From assembly GCA_035461525.1 (NCBI GenBank), contig DATHVD010000083.1:1-47792 (forward strand): a stretch of DNA of 47,792 bases, in the 5' to 3' direction. The position numbers and the translations under genes are program-made. Source of the DNA: JAIBJN01 sp035461525. GTDB lineage: Bacteria; Actinomycetota; Thermoleophilia; Gaiellales; Gaiellaceae. The notes beneath the pieces are model-generated. The model was not told the DNA's origin. It was given only the letters and a program-made list of their open reading frames with translations, and did no database searches. Of this stretch, positions 7,835 through 16,302 are shown piece after piece. How positions within the stretch are numbered: position 1 is the first letter of the stretch; each line of letters begins with the position of its first letter.

Positions 7835-8731
7835 CTAGGGCTCCCCTATCGCGTGACGGCGGAAGAAGTCGACGACGACGCGGTTGTGCTCCTCCGAGCC
7901 GTCGAAGATCGTCGAGTGGCCCGACCCTGCGATCACGTGCTTCTCCGCCCCTTGGATACCTTCGTAGATCGCCTCCTGGCCCGCCCCGCCCGGGCCCTGG
8001 TCCCACGGCGTCATCAGGTCCTCGTCGCCGCCGAGGACGAGCGCGGGCGCCTCGATCTTCGGCAACCAGCCCGTGATGTCCATCTCGCACATGGCCTGGC
8101 AGGCTGCCGTGAAGACCTCGACGTCGTTCGAGTCGCGCAGGATGCGCTGGGTGTTGTCGATCGCGGCGGCGGCATCCGGCGCCTCCAGGAACGCCTTCGA
8201 GAACGCCTGCCAGGCGATCAGCTCCGCGAGCGTCCGGCTCCCGGGGCCGTCGGGATCCAGGCGGGCGATGTCCATCCAGTTCCGGAAGGTCAGCTGGCCG
8301 GCACGGCCGAGCTTCGCGGCGGCGCAGTTGATCACGACGGAGGCGGTCCTCTGCGGGTACTTGCCGGCGAAGACGATCGCGATCATCCCTCCCATGGAGG
8401 TGCCGTGCACGTGGGCGCGCTCGATCTCGAGGGCGTCGAGGAGCCCCGCGAGGTCGTCCGCCCATACCTCCATGTCGTACCGCTGGACGGGGCGATCGGA
8501 TTGCCCGTAGCCGCGCATGTCGTAGTCGATCACCCTGAAGTGGCGGGAGAGCTCGGGCGTCGCCAGATCGAAGTTGAAGTGCCCGAAGCCCGCACCGTGA
8601 ATCTGCGCCACCGGCTCGCCCTCGCCCGCGACCCGGTACCAGAGCCGGACTCCGTTGACCTCGGCGATGCCCTCGATCGCGCCCTCCACGGCCGGGTTCA
8701 CAGGGGCGATTATCTCATGAATGTCTGACAT
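7835..8731 (-). CDS. Alpha/beta hydrolase
   Basis: 298-aa alpha/beta-hydrolase-fold enzyme with nucleophile Ser112 (HGTSMGG), Asp236 (LGGDEDLM) and His272 (GSGHSTI). The oxyanion region is IHGAGFGH (44-51). The start is the ATG at 8731, with GAAGG a few bases upstream and only eight bases from the DUF3891 stop; the longer frame to 9502 is shadow. It is the last gene of the HyuAB half of the cluster. It could hydrolyse an ester, thioester or amide formed in the pathway. Sequence alone does not name the substrate. Confidence 0.87.
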   Translation of the reverse strand: MSDIHEIIAPVNPAVEGAIEGIAEVNGVRLWYRVAGEGEPVAQIHGAGFGHFNFDLATPELSRHFRVIDYDMRGYGQSDRPVQRYDMEVWADDLAGLLDALEIERAHVHGTSMGGMIAIVFAGKYPQRTASVVINCAAAKLGRAGQLTFRNWMDIARLDPDGPGSRTLAELIAWQAFSKAFLEAPDAAAAIDNTQRILRDSNDVEVFTAACQAMCEMDITGWLPKIEAPALVLGGDEDLMTPWDQGPGGAGQEAIYEGIQGAEKHVIAGSGHSTIFDGSEEHNRVVVDFFRRHAIGEP

Positions 8732-8739
8732 CTGCCTTC

Positions 8740-9528
8740 TCACTCGATCGTGAGGTCGAGGGTCTCGGGCGGGGCGGCTGCGAAGGCGTGCCGGAAGCTG
8801 TCGCCGTCGGGCCACGACGCCTTCGGCAGCACGCGCCGGACGAGCCGGAAGCGTGCGGGCGCCGCCTCGAACGGGAACGGGTCGATGCGTACGTGCCAGG
8901 CGCCCGCAGGCTCGATCGAGAGCGTCGCCTCCGCCCCGTCGTGGCCGCGCGGGGCAGGCTCGATCTCCTCGGACTCGCCCGCGTCGAGATCGCGGAGGCA
9001 GAAGTAGAGCGACAGGCGGTCGAAGACCTGGAGGAGCCGATAGTTCGTCCACCGTTCTCCGTCCGGGACGCCCAGGCGGGCGACGAGCCTGCCGTGCAGC
9101 TCCTCCTGCTCGGCGACGAAGGCCTCCACCTGGTCGCGCACCTCGTCGGCGAACGTCAGACGGAGTGACGGCTGGGTCCCGTAGCGACCGCGGTAGATGC
9201 CCGCCCCGTGCATGGAGACGAGCAGCCCGGCGTACGGGTCGTGGTCGAGGACGGCCGCGATCATGGCCCGGTAGAAGGCGAGGTGCGAGGGGACCTCGAC
9301 GTCGAGGAAGCCGCGCGGCGCCACGCCGTCCCGGTCGAGCGCCGGAGCGCGCTCCCACACGGCCCAGCCGTCGTCGTGCCGCGCCGCGGCGACGACCAGG
9401 GACTCGAGCGGCTCCGGCCGCTCGAAGCCGTTCGAGCCGCCCCAGGCCCGGGCGAACTGGCCCGAAAGGTCGGCGTGGTCGGGCTGGAGGACGATCTGCC
9501 ACGCGTCGCCCAGGTCTCGCACGATCAC
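8740..9528 (-). CDS. DUF3891 family protein
   Basis: 262-aa protein that I assign to DUF3891, a family of unknown function. Conserved-looking polar motifs are QPDHADLSGQ (His18), AARHDDGW (His51-Asp52), His82, LDHDPYAG (His96-Asp97) and SMHGAGIY (His107). The spaced H, HD, H and HD pattern resembles metal-dependent HD-type hydrolases, but I cannot confirm the fold. The GTG start overlaps the upstream amidohydrolase stop as GTGA, so it is co-translated with the ureide genes. The C-terminal half is beta-rich and less conserved in appearance. Confidence 0.75.
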   Translation of the reverse strand: MIVRDLGDAWQIVLQPDHADLSGQFARAWGGSNGFERPEPLESLVVAAARHDDGWAVWERAPALDRDGVAPRGFLDVEVPSHLAFYRAMIAAVLDHDPYAGLLVSMHGAGIYRGRYGTQPSLRLTFADEVRDQVEAFVAEQEELHGRLVARLGVPDGERWTNYRLLQVFDRLSLYFCLRDLDAGESEEIEPAPRGHDGAEATLSIEPAGAWHVRIDPFPFEAAPARFRLVRRVLPKASWPDGDSFRHAFAAAPPETLDLTIE

Positions 9529-10148
9529 GAGCGCACCGCCCCGATCTCCTCGAAGCGGGCGAGCGCCTCCTCCAGCGAGACCACGTCGCCGTACTTCGCG
9601 TCGATGTCGTAGAGATTCGCCTCGTGCGCGTCGGGGTTGCGGTCGCCGACGGCCTCCCGGGGGACGACCGGCGGGTAGCCGTGCTGGAGCGCGTCGACCG
9701 CGGTGGCGCGGACGCACCCCGACGTCGAGGCGCCCGTGACGACGAGGCTGTCGCACCCGGCCGCCGCGAGGAACGTCGCGAGCGGCGTCCCGAAGAACGC
9801 CGACGCGTAGAGCTTCGTCAACACGGGCTCGCCCGGCTCCGGCGCGATTCGGGGGTCGATCTCCACCCACCGGCTCCCCGCCTCGAGCGTGAGGAGCGCC
9901 GGCACCTTGGCGATGAAAGACGCCGCCGTCCGCTTCGCGCCCTCGTCGTAGGCGACGGTCGTGTAGACGACCGGGATGCCCGCCCGCCGGGCCTCGGCGA
10001 GCAGTCTGGCCACCGCGCCCACGACCTCGTCCAGGTCGCACGCGAGCGGGCTCTCCGGCTCGGTGAACGCACGGTTCAGGTCGATCACGGCGAGGGCAGG
10101 GCGCTCGCCGAAGCCGGCGCGGCCGTGGAAGCCGGCGTGCCGGCTCAC
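9525..10148 (-). CDS. Isochorismatase-family amidohydrolase (N-carbamoylsarcosine amidase-like), copy 2
   Basis: 207-aa cysteine hydrolase with Asp23 (AVIDLN), Lys112 (LTKLYASAFFG) and Cys145 (STSGCVRAT). It follows hyuB with a GTGA overlap. In N-methylhydantoin (creatinine) degradation, HyuAB produces N-carbamoylsarcosine, which exactly this kind of enzyme converts to sarcosine, so context and family agree. It shares with copy 1 (74-727) the RWVEIDPR segment, the ASAFFGT segment and the long stretch from the catalytic cysteine to the C-terminus. The two copies lie on either side of the transporter genes and may act on different N-carbamoyl products. Confidence 0.87.
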   Translation of the reverse strand: MSRHAGFHGRAGFGERPALAVIDLNRAFTEPESPLACDLDEVVGAVARLLAEARRAGIPVVYTTVAYDEGAKRTAASFIAKVPALLTLEAGSRWVEIDPRIAPEPGEPVLTKLYASAFFGTPLATFLAAAGCDSLVVTGASTSGCVRATAVDALQHGYPPVVPREAVGDRNPDAHEANLYDIDAKYGDVVSLEEALARFEEIGAVRS

Positions 10149-12064
10149 GCGGTCTCGCTGAGCGTCGTCTGGCGATCGCCCTTCTCGCGCACGCGCTGCA
10201 GCGCGTCCTCGGCCGACTCCATCGGGGCCCAGGAGAGCGGCTGCGGCGGCCTGGGCGGCTCGTGGCCCGTCTCCGCCTGCGCCTGCTCGCGGATCTCGTC
10301 GAGCGACGGCCCGAAGTCGAAGTCCAGGACGTCGCCGCGCTCCTCGCGCAGGCGGGCCCGGAGCTTCTCGGTCGCCTCGGCGTCGCCGACGACGACGCCG
10401 TAGTCGCGCTCGGCCTTCTCCGTGGAGACGAGCCCCTTCGCGACGTCCGCCTCGACCCGCTCGACCGGCCGGTCGAGCGGATCCTTCCAGCCCCCGCCGC
10501 CGGCCGTCCTGTACACGAGCACGTCGCCGGGCTGCACCTGCACCTCGTCGCACTTGGAGGGCAGCCGCTCCTCCGTGCCGTCGGCCCGCTTGAGGATCTT
10601 CTCCGAGCGCATGCCCGGCGTCCCGCCGAGGATGCCCCACGGGTACGTGAGCCAGCGGTCGTCGTGGATCGAGACCTCGCCCGGCTCGAGGTAGATGTAG
10701 CGCTTCTCGATCCCGTTCCCGCCGCGGTGGAACCCGGCCCCGCCGGAGTCCTGCACCGTCGTGTAGCCGTCGATCCGCACCGGGTAGTACGCCTCCAGGT
10801 ACTCGGTGGGGATGTTCTGGAAGAGCGGCCACCACGAGTGGCCGTCCATGCCGTCGCCGATCGGCCGTCCCGGGATGCCGCCGTAGGAGATCTCCATCAG
10901 GTAGAAGAAGTCCCCCTTGCCGTCCCAGCCCGAGTAGAGCATGTACGGGCTCGTGCCGTAGCCGGCCGCGGTCGTGTGCTCCGGGCTCTTGCGGGCGAGC
11001 GCCCCGCCCAGCACGTCGAAGAGCCGCGTGAGCGCGTGCGTTCGGCAGCCGAGGGCGGAGGGGAACTTGGGATGGAGGAGGCTCCCGCTCGGGATTACCA
11101 CGTGCAGGAGCGGGTAGAAGCCGTCGTTGAAGAGGATCTGGGGGTCGAAGACCATGATCAGGTAGACCCCGATGAACATCTTGAACATCGCCTCGGAGAG
11201 GTAGAAGTTCACGGGGCCGAGCGCCTGGGGATCCGTCCCCGACCAGTCGAAGTAGGCGTGCTCGCCCTCCCGCCAGATGGTCAGCTTCATCTTGTAGGGA
11301 CCGTTGCCGAGGCCGTCGTCGTCGATCCAGTCCTCGAAGGACTGCGGCTCCTCCGGGATCGCGGCGAGGATGAGCTTCGCCATCGCGCTATACGTCCGGT
11401 CGAGGAGCGCCTGGCACGCCGCCAGGTACGTGTGCTTGCCGAAGCGCTCGCAGAGCTCGAGCACGCGCTTCTCCCCCGTCCGGCAGCCCGCGATGATGCC
11501 CAGCAGGTCGGCGCGGTTCATCTCCGGCATGCGGACGTTGTTGAGGATGACGCCGAGCACGTCGGTGTTGAGCACGCCCTCGCGGAAGATCTTCACGGGC
11601 GGGATGCGCACCCCCTCGCCGAAGATCGTCTTCGCGCCGGTCGGAAGCGAGCCCGGGAGCGGGCCGCCCGCGTCCATCTGGTGGCCGAACATGCTCGCCC
11701 AGCCGATCAGCTCGTCCTCCCAGAAGATCGGCAGGCACACGAGCCAGTCGTTGATGTGGGAGATGGACCCGCCGCAGGCGTACGGGTCGCTCGTCATGAT
11801 CACGTCGCCGGGCCGCACAGGCTCGTCGAAGGTCTCGAGCATCTCCGTGATGTAGGAGCCGAACTGGCCGACGACCATCCGGCCCTTCGGATCCGTGATC
11901 ATCGGGAACTCGTCGTGCTGCTCCCGGATCACCGGGCTCATCGCCGTTCGGAAGAGGACGGCGTCCATCTCGAAGCGCGCGCTCTTCAGGGCCCCCTCGA
12001 TGATGTCGAGCGTGACCGGATCGACTTCGATCTGGGGAATGTCTGCGATCTTGACGCCGTCCAT
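10145..12064 (-). CDS. hyuB: Hydantoinase B / oxoprolinase subunit
   Basis: 639-aa HyuB-family subunit, which with HyuA forms ATP-dependent N-methylhydantoinase or 5-oxoprolinase and related ligase/carboxylase complexes. The N-terminus (VDPVTLDIIEGAL, then RTAMSPVIREQHDEF) and the glycine-rich SGGAGFHRGGNG region are typical, and the length is usual for separate B subunits. I favour the ATG at 12064, which has GAAGGAG five bases before it. A GTG at 12070 would overlap the hyuA stop as GTGA. The residues after about 520 are a polar helical tail. It is probably cytosolic. N-methylhydantoin, hydantoin and 5-oxoproline are all possible substrates. Confidence 0.9.
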   Translation of the reverse strand: MDGVKIADIPQIEVDPVTLDIIEGALKSARFEMDAVLFRTAMSPVIREQHDEFPMITDPKGRMVVGQFGSYITEMLETFDEPVRPGDVIMTSDPYACGGSISHINDWLVCLPIFWEDELIGWASMFGHQMDAGGPLPGSLPTGAKTIFGEGVRIPPVKIFREGVLNTDVLGVILNNVRMPEMNRADLLGIIAGCRTGEKRVLELCERFGKHTYLAACQALLDRTYSAMAKLILAAIPEEPQSFEDWIDDDGLGNGPYKMKLTIWREGEHAYFDWSGTDPQALGPVNFYLSEAMFKMFIGVYLIMVFDPQILFNDGFYPLLHVVIPSGSLLHPKFPSALGCRTHALTRLFDVLGGALARKSPEHTTAAGYGTSPYMLYSGWDGKGDFFYLMEISYGGIPGRPIGDGMDGHSWWPLFQNIPTEYLEAYYPVRIDGYTTVQDSGGAGFHRGGNGIEKRYIYLEPGEVSIHDDRWLTYPWGILGGTPGMRSEKILKRADGTEERLPSKCDEVQVQPGDVLVYRTAGGGGWKDPLDRPVERVEADVAKGLVSTEKAERDYGVVVGDAEATEKLRARLREERGDVLDFDFGPSLDEIREQAQAETGHEPPRPPQPLSWAPMESAEDALQRVREKGDRQTTLSETA

Positions 12065-12066
12065 CG

Positions 12067-14151
12067 TCACTCCTTCGTGGGGTTGATGACCAGGTTCAGG
12101 TAGCGGTCGACCTCCGCCTCGTATCCGGAGAGGACGACCGTGGTCGAGTCAAACTCGGTCACGATCGCCGGGCCGGGCACGCGGTGGCCGGGGCGCAGCT
12201 TGCCGCGGTCATAGATCCGCGTCGGCAGCCACCCTCCCTGGAAGTACACCTCGTGCTCGTCCACGATCGCGCCGGACGCATCCGCTCCGTCGCTCGGCTC
12301 GCCCTCCGGCAGGTGCGGCTCCGGCACCTTGCCGTAGCCGATCGCCCGCAGGTTGACGATCTCGCAGGTCGTCTCCTCCATCCGGAATCCGTAGAACTGC
12401 TCGTGGATCTCGTTGAAGCGGTCCGCCAGCATGGCGGTGCCGTTCCCCGCGAGGAGACCCGGGTCGATCTCGACCGGGATCTCGTAGCCCTGGCGGTAGT
12501 AGCGCATGTCGACGTTGAAGGCGAGACGCTGGTCGTCCTCGGTGATGCCCTCGAGCTCGAGCCAGGAGCTCGCCTCGCGCCCCAGCTCCTCGAGGATGCC
12601 CCGCACCTCGTCGCCGCTCACGGAGTCGATCGTCCGGATGAAGGTCCGGGCGAACTCGTCGCGGAAGTCGGCGACGAGGTCGCCGGTGGCGCAGAGAAGG
12701 CCGGGCGCCAGCGGGACGATCACCGGGAACGAGCCCATGATCCGGGCGACGGCATTCGCGTGCATGGGCCCCGCGCCCCCGAAGGCCACCAGGGCGAAGT
12801 CGCGCGGGTCGTAGCCGCGCTGCACGGAGACGAGGCGGAGCGCCCCGGCCATGTTCTCGTTGACGATGTCGAGGATGCCCTCGGCGGCGCGGTGGAGGTC
12901 GAGGCCGAGCGCGCCTCCGATCTTCTGGACGGCTGCCTTCGCGGCCTCGACGTCGAGGGTCATCTCGCCGCCGAGAAGCTGCGGGGGCAGGTGGCCGACG
13001 ACGACGTTGGCGTCCGTGACCGTCGGGTCCTCGCCGCCCCTGCCGTAGGAGGCGGGGCCCGGGTCGGCGCCGGCCGACTGGGGCCCGACGCGAAGCGCGC
13101 CGGTGACCTCGGGCACGTGGGCGATCGAGCCGCCTCCGGCGCCCACCGAGCGGACGTTGACGCTCGGCACCTTCACGGGGATCACCTCGCCGGGCAGGCC
13201 GAGGCCGTAGGGGATCTCGGTCTGGCGCTCGATCGTCGGCTGGCCGTTCTGGCAGAGCGCAACGTCCGTCGAGGTGCCGCCCATGTCGAACGTGAGGACG
13301 TTCTCAAACCCGGCGCGCCGCGCGATGTAGAGCGCCCCGGCAACCCCCCCGGAAGGACCGGAGAGGATGCCGTAGATCGGGTTCTCCGAGGCCACGTCCA
13401 CGCTCATCAGCCCGGCGTCCGAGCGCAGGAGGTTGAGCTCCCCGCCCACGCCGAGGTCCTGCAGCGAGCTCCGGAGGCTTCTGACGTAGGCCTCCACGCG
13501 GGGCCGCACGTACGAGTTCATGCACGCGGTCAGCGTCCGCTCGTACTCGCGGAACTCCGGCAGGACGTCGGAGGAGATCGTCACCGGGAAGCCCGGGTAG
13601 AGCTCGTGGATCACGTCGCGGATCTCCCGCTCGTGCGCCGGGTTCGCGTACGAGTTGATGAGCGAGACCGTGAGCGTCTCGACACCGGAGTCGACGAGAT
13701 CACGGACGATGCCCGCCACCTGCTCGCGGTTCACCGGCTCGACCGGCTCCCCCTGGGCGCTCATGCGCTCTTCCGCCTCGCGGGTGTCCTCGAGCGCCGC
13801 GGGCGGATCCGGCTTGACCATGATGATCCAGCCCGCCAGGGGCCCCGGCGTCTGCGAGCGCGCGAGATGGAGGATCTGCCCGAAGCCCTGCGTCGTGACG
13901 AGACCCACCCTCGCGCCCTTCGCCTCCAGCATGGCGTTGGTCGCAACGGTCGTGCCGTGCATGACGTAGTCGAGGGCCCTGGGCTCGACGCCGCTCTCCT
14001 CGCAGATCCGGCGGATGCCCACCAGAACGCCCTCCGAGGGGTCGGCGGGCGTCGAGGGCGTCTTCACGCGGAAGAGGTCGCCCGTCTCGTCGTTCACGAG
14101 CAGGAGGTCGGTGAACGTCCCTCCCACGTCGACCCCGAGCCTGTGTGCCAT
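12067..14151 (-). CDS. hyuA: Hydantoinase A / oxoprolinase subunit
   Basis: 694-aa ATP-binding subunit of the HyuAB complex, with an actin/HSP70-like fold. Phosphate-binding motifs are GVDVGGTFTD near the N-terminus and FDMGGTSTDV around residue 292; the hinge glycines AFGGAGPMHA are also seen. It phosphorylates the ring carbonyl oxygen so that HyuB can open the amide at the cost of ATP. The ATG at 14151 has a perfect AAAGGAG upstream; frame beyond it overlaps the lyase gene and is not coding. It pairs with hyuB immediately downstream. Acetone- and acetophenone-carboxylase subunits share this fold, but the operon points to a cyclic amide. Confidence 0.92.
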   Translation of the reverse strand: MAHRLGVDVGGTFTDLLLVNDETGDLFRVKTPSTPADPSEGVLVGIRRICEESGVEPRALDYVMHGTTVATNAMLEAKGARVGLVTTQGFGQILHLARSQTPGPLAGWIIMVKPDPPAALEDTREAEERMSAQGEPVEPVNREQVAGIVRDLVDSGVETLTVSLINSYANPAHEREIRDVIHELYPGFPVTISSDVLPEFREYERTLTACMNSYVRPRVEAYVRSLRSSLQDLGVGGELNLLRSDAGLMSVDVASENPIYGILSGPSGGVAGALYIARRAGFENVLTFDMGGTSTDVALCQNGQPTIERQTEIPYGLGLPGEVIPVKVPSVNVRSVGAGGGSIAHVPEVTGALRVGPQSAGADPGPASYGRGGEDPTVTDANVVVGHLPPQLLGGEMTLDVEAAKAAVQKIGGALGLDLHRAAEGILDIVNENMAGALRLVSVQRGYDPRDFALVAFGGAGPMHANAVARIMGSFPVIVPLAPGLLCATGDLVADFRDEFARTFIRTIDSVSGDEVRGILEELGREASSWLELEGITEDDQRLAFNVDMRYYRQGYEIPVEIDPGLLAGNGTAMLADRFNEIHEQFYGFRMEETTCEIVNLRAIGYGKVPEPHLPEGEPSDGADASGAIVDEHEVYFQGGWLPTRIYDRGKLRPGHRVPGPAIVTEFDSTTVVLSGYEAEVDRYLNLVINPTKE

Positions 14152-14161
14152 GCCTCTCCTT

Positions 14162-15052
14162 TCAGCCGGCGACCGGCGCGAAGCCGCCGGCGCGATAGAC
14201 CTGTCCTTCGAGCGGGCGCTCCAGCACGCCCTCAAGCCATTCGGCGACGCCGATGAGCGCCCCGAGGTCGATTCCGGTGTCGATGCCTTCGCCGTGGAGC
14301 ACGTAGACGAGGTCCTCGGTGCCGACGTTCCCGGTCGCCCGGGGCGCGAAGGGGCACCCGCCAGTCCCGCCCACGGAGGCGTCGAGCACGGTCGCGCCGG
14401 CCTCGACGGCGGCGAGCGCGTTGGCGACGGCGGTGTTGCGGGTGTTGTGCAGGTGCACGCCGACCGGGGTGTCCGGAAGCCGGGCGCGGCCGAGCAGGTC
14501 GCGGATCTGCCGGGGCACGGCGACCCCGACGGTATCGGCGAAGACGATTTCGTCCGCCGACTCCGCGAGCCGCTCGGCGAGCGCGGCCACCCGCCCCGGG
14601 TCGACGGCGCCTTCGAACGGACAGCCGAAGGAGACGCCGATCGTGACCGTGGCGCGGATGCCGTCCGCGGCCGCCCGCCGGGCGATTCTCTCGGCGGCGG
14701 CGACGGACTCGTCGACGGTGGCGTTCTGGTTTCGGCGGTTGAACGACTCGGTGGCGGCGAAGGCGAAGTGGACCTCGTCGAGCCCCGAGGCGGCCAGTCG
14801 CTCGTAGCCGCGCTCGTTGAGCGCCAGGCCCGCGTAGACGACGCCCTCGCGGCGCTCGATCGCCTCGACGACCTCCTCCGCCCCCGCCATCTGCGGCACG
14901 AGCTTCGGGTGGACGAAGCTCACGGCCTCGATGCGGGGGACGCCTGAGCCCGCCAGGCGGTTGACGAGCTCGGCGCGGACGGCCGGAGCCAGCGTCTTCT
15001 CCTGATTCTGGAGCCCGTCCCTCGGCCCGACGTCGCAGACGGTGACCTTCAC
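14162..15052 (-). CDS. Hydroxymethylglutaryl-CoA lyase family protein
   Basis: 296-aa TIM-barrel aldol lyase. Visible: CDVGPRDGLQNQ at the N-terminus (Arg11, Asp12), the metal ligands His200 and His202 (VGVHLHNTRN), and the catalytic Cys233 in SVGGTGGCPFAP. HMG-CoA lyase cleaves 3-hydroxy-3-methylglutaryl-CoA into acetyl-CoA and acetoacetate; relatives cut similar branched hydroxyacyl-CoAs such as citramalyl-CoA. The GTG start overlaps the CaiB stop (GTGA), so it is coupled to a CoA-transferase that could make its substrate. Why a lyase sits beside hyuAB is unclear; the carbon skeleton may be branched. Confidence 0.88.
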   Translation of the reverse strand: MKVTVCDVGPRDGLQNQEKTLAPAVRAELVNRLAGSGVPRIEAVSFVHPKLVPQMAGAEEVVEAIERREGVVYAGLALNERGYERLAASGLDEVHFAFAATESFNRRNQNATVDESVAAAERIARRAAADGIRATVTIGVSFGCPFEGAVDPGRVAALAERLAESADEIVFADTVGVAVPRQIRDLLGRARLPDTPVGVHLHNTRNTAVANALAAVEAGATVLDASVGGTGGCPFAPRATGNVGTEDLVYVLHGEGIDTGIDLGALIGVAEWLEGVLERPLEGQVYRAGGFAPVAG

Positions 15053-16302
15053 AGGACCCCCTCCTCGGCGAGGTCGGCGAGGTCGTCGTCCGAGAGACCG
15101 AGCAGCCCGCCGAAGACGTCTCGGTTGTGGCTCCCGTGCTCCCACGTCGCCGACCACCGCACTTCCCCGGGGGTCTCGGAGAACTTCGGGACGATCCCGG
15201 GGCCGAGGTAGGGACCGAACTCGGGATCCTCGTGCTCGAGGAGCATCCCGCGGGCGCGGAAGTGCTCGTCCTCGAAGATGTCGGCGATGGTGTAGATCGG
15301 CCCGCAGATCACGCCGGCCTCGTTGAGGACCCGGTCGATCTCCTCGGCGTCGTGCCGGCCGGCCCACTCGGCCACGATCCCCTCGAGCTCCTCTTGGTTC
15401 TCGCCGCGCGCGAGATGGGTCGAGAAGCGCTCGTCGTCGGCGAGCTCCGGCCGACCCATCGCCCCGCACAGTCGGCGGAAGACGTTGTCCGCGTTGGCCG
15501 CGATGACGATCCACTTCTCGTCGCAGGAGCGGAAGATGTTCGAGGGCGCCACCCCCTTGAGCCCCGTTCCGCCGGGCCCGCGGACGATCCCGAGACGGTC
15601 GTACTCGGTGACCGTGCTCTCGAGGAGCGCGAAGCAGGATTCGAGCAGGGAGACGTCCACGACCTGCCCGCGCTCGCCGCCGAGGGCGTCGCGGCGGTAG
15701 AGCGCGGCGAGGATGCCCTGCGCCGCGAACATCCCCGCCAGCGAGTCGCCGAGGGAGATGTGCATCCGCGGCGGGGGCTCGTCCGGAAAGCCGTTCAGGT
15801 GCCGCAGGCCGCCCATCGCCTCCGCCACCGACGCGAAGCCGGCGCGGGGCGCGTAGGGGCCCGTCTGGCCGTAGCCGGAGACCCGGCAGAGGATGATGGC
15901 CGGGTTCGCCTCGGAGAGCTCGGGCCAGCCGATGTTCCACCGCTCGAGCGTTCCCGGACGGAAGTTCTCGACGACGACGTCGCTTCGCTTCGCCAGCTCG
16001 AGCAGGAGGTGCTGGCCGCGCTCCGTCCGCAGGTCGAGCGTGACGCACTTCTTGTTCCGCGACTGCACCGGCCACCAGAGCGAGCGCCCTTCGTAGCGCG
16101 CCTTCCCCCACTCGCGCAGCGGGTCCGGCTTGCCGGGCGGCTCGACCTTGATGATCTCCGCGCCCATGTCGCCGAGGAGCCGGCCGGTGAAGGGGCCCGC
16201 GAGGAGCGACCCGAGCTCGACGACGCGCAGGCCCGCCAGCGGCCCGGGCCCCTCCTGAGGCTCCCGGGCGCTCGCCGCCGCCAGTCCCGCGCGCTCGGTC
16301 AC
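15049..16302 (-). CDS. CaiB/BaiF family (type III) CoA-transferase
   Basis: 417-aa family III CoA-transferase that moves CoA between acids through an aspartyl-CoA anhydride intermediate. Asp186 in HISLGDSLAG is at the position of the catalytic aspartate. The N-terminal LRVVELGSLLAGPF and the segment DMGAEIIKVEPP are characteristic. Length is normal. The GTG start overlaps the GntR gene stop as GTGA, and its own stop overlaps the lyase start the same way, giving a three-gene coupled block. It probably activates an acid for the downstream lyase. Acceptor and donor cannot be told from sequence. Confidence 0.92.
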   Translation of the reverse strand: MTERAGLAAASAREPQEGPGPLAGLRVVELGSLLAGPFTGRLLGDMGAEIIKVEPPGKPDPLREWGKARYEGRSLWWPVQSRNKKCVTLDLRTERGQHLLLELAKRSDVVVENFRPGTLERWNIGWPELSEANPAIILCRVSGYGQTGPYAPRAGFASVAEAMGGLRHLNGFPDEPPPRMHISLGDSLAGMFAAQGILAALYRRDALGGERGQVVDVSLLESCFALLESTVTEYDRLGIVRGPGGTGLKGVAPSNIFRSCDEKWIVIAANADNVFRRLCGAMGRPELADDERFSTHLARGENQEELEGIVAEWAGRHDAEEIDRVLNEAGVICGPIYTIADIFEDEHFRARGMLLEHEDPEFGPYLGPGIVPKFSETPGEVRWSATWEHGSHNRDVFGGLLGLSDDDLADLAEEGVL

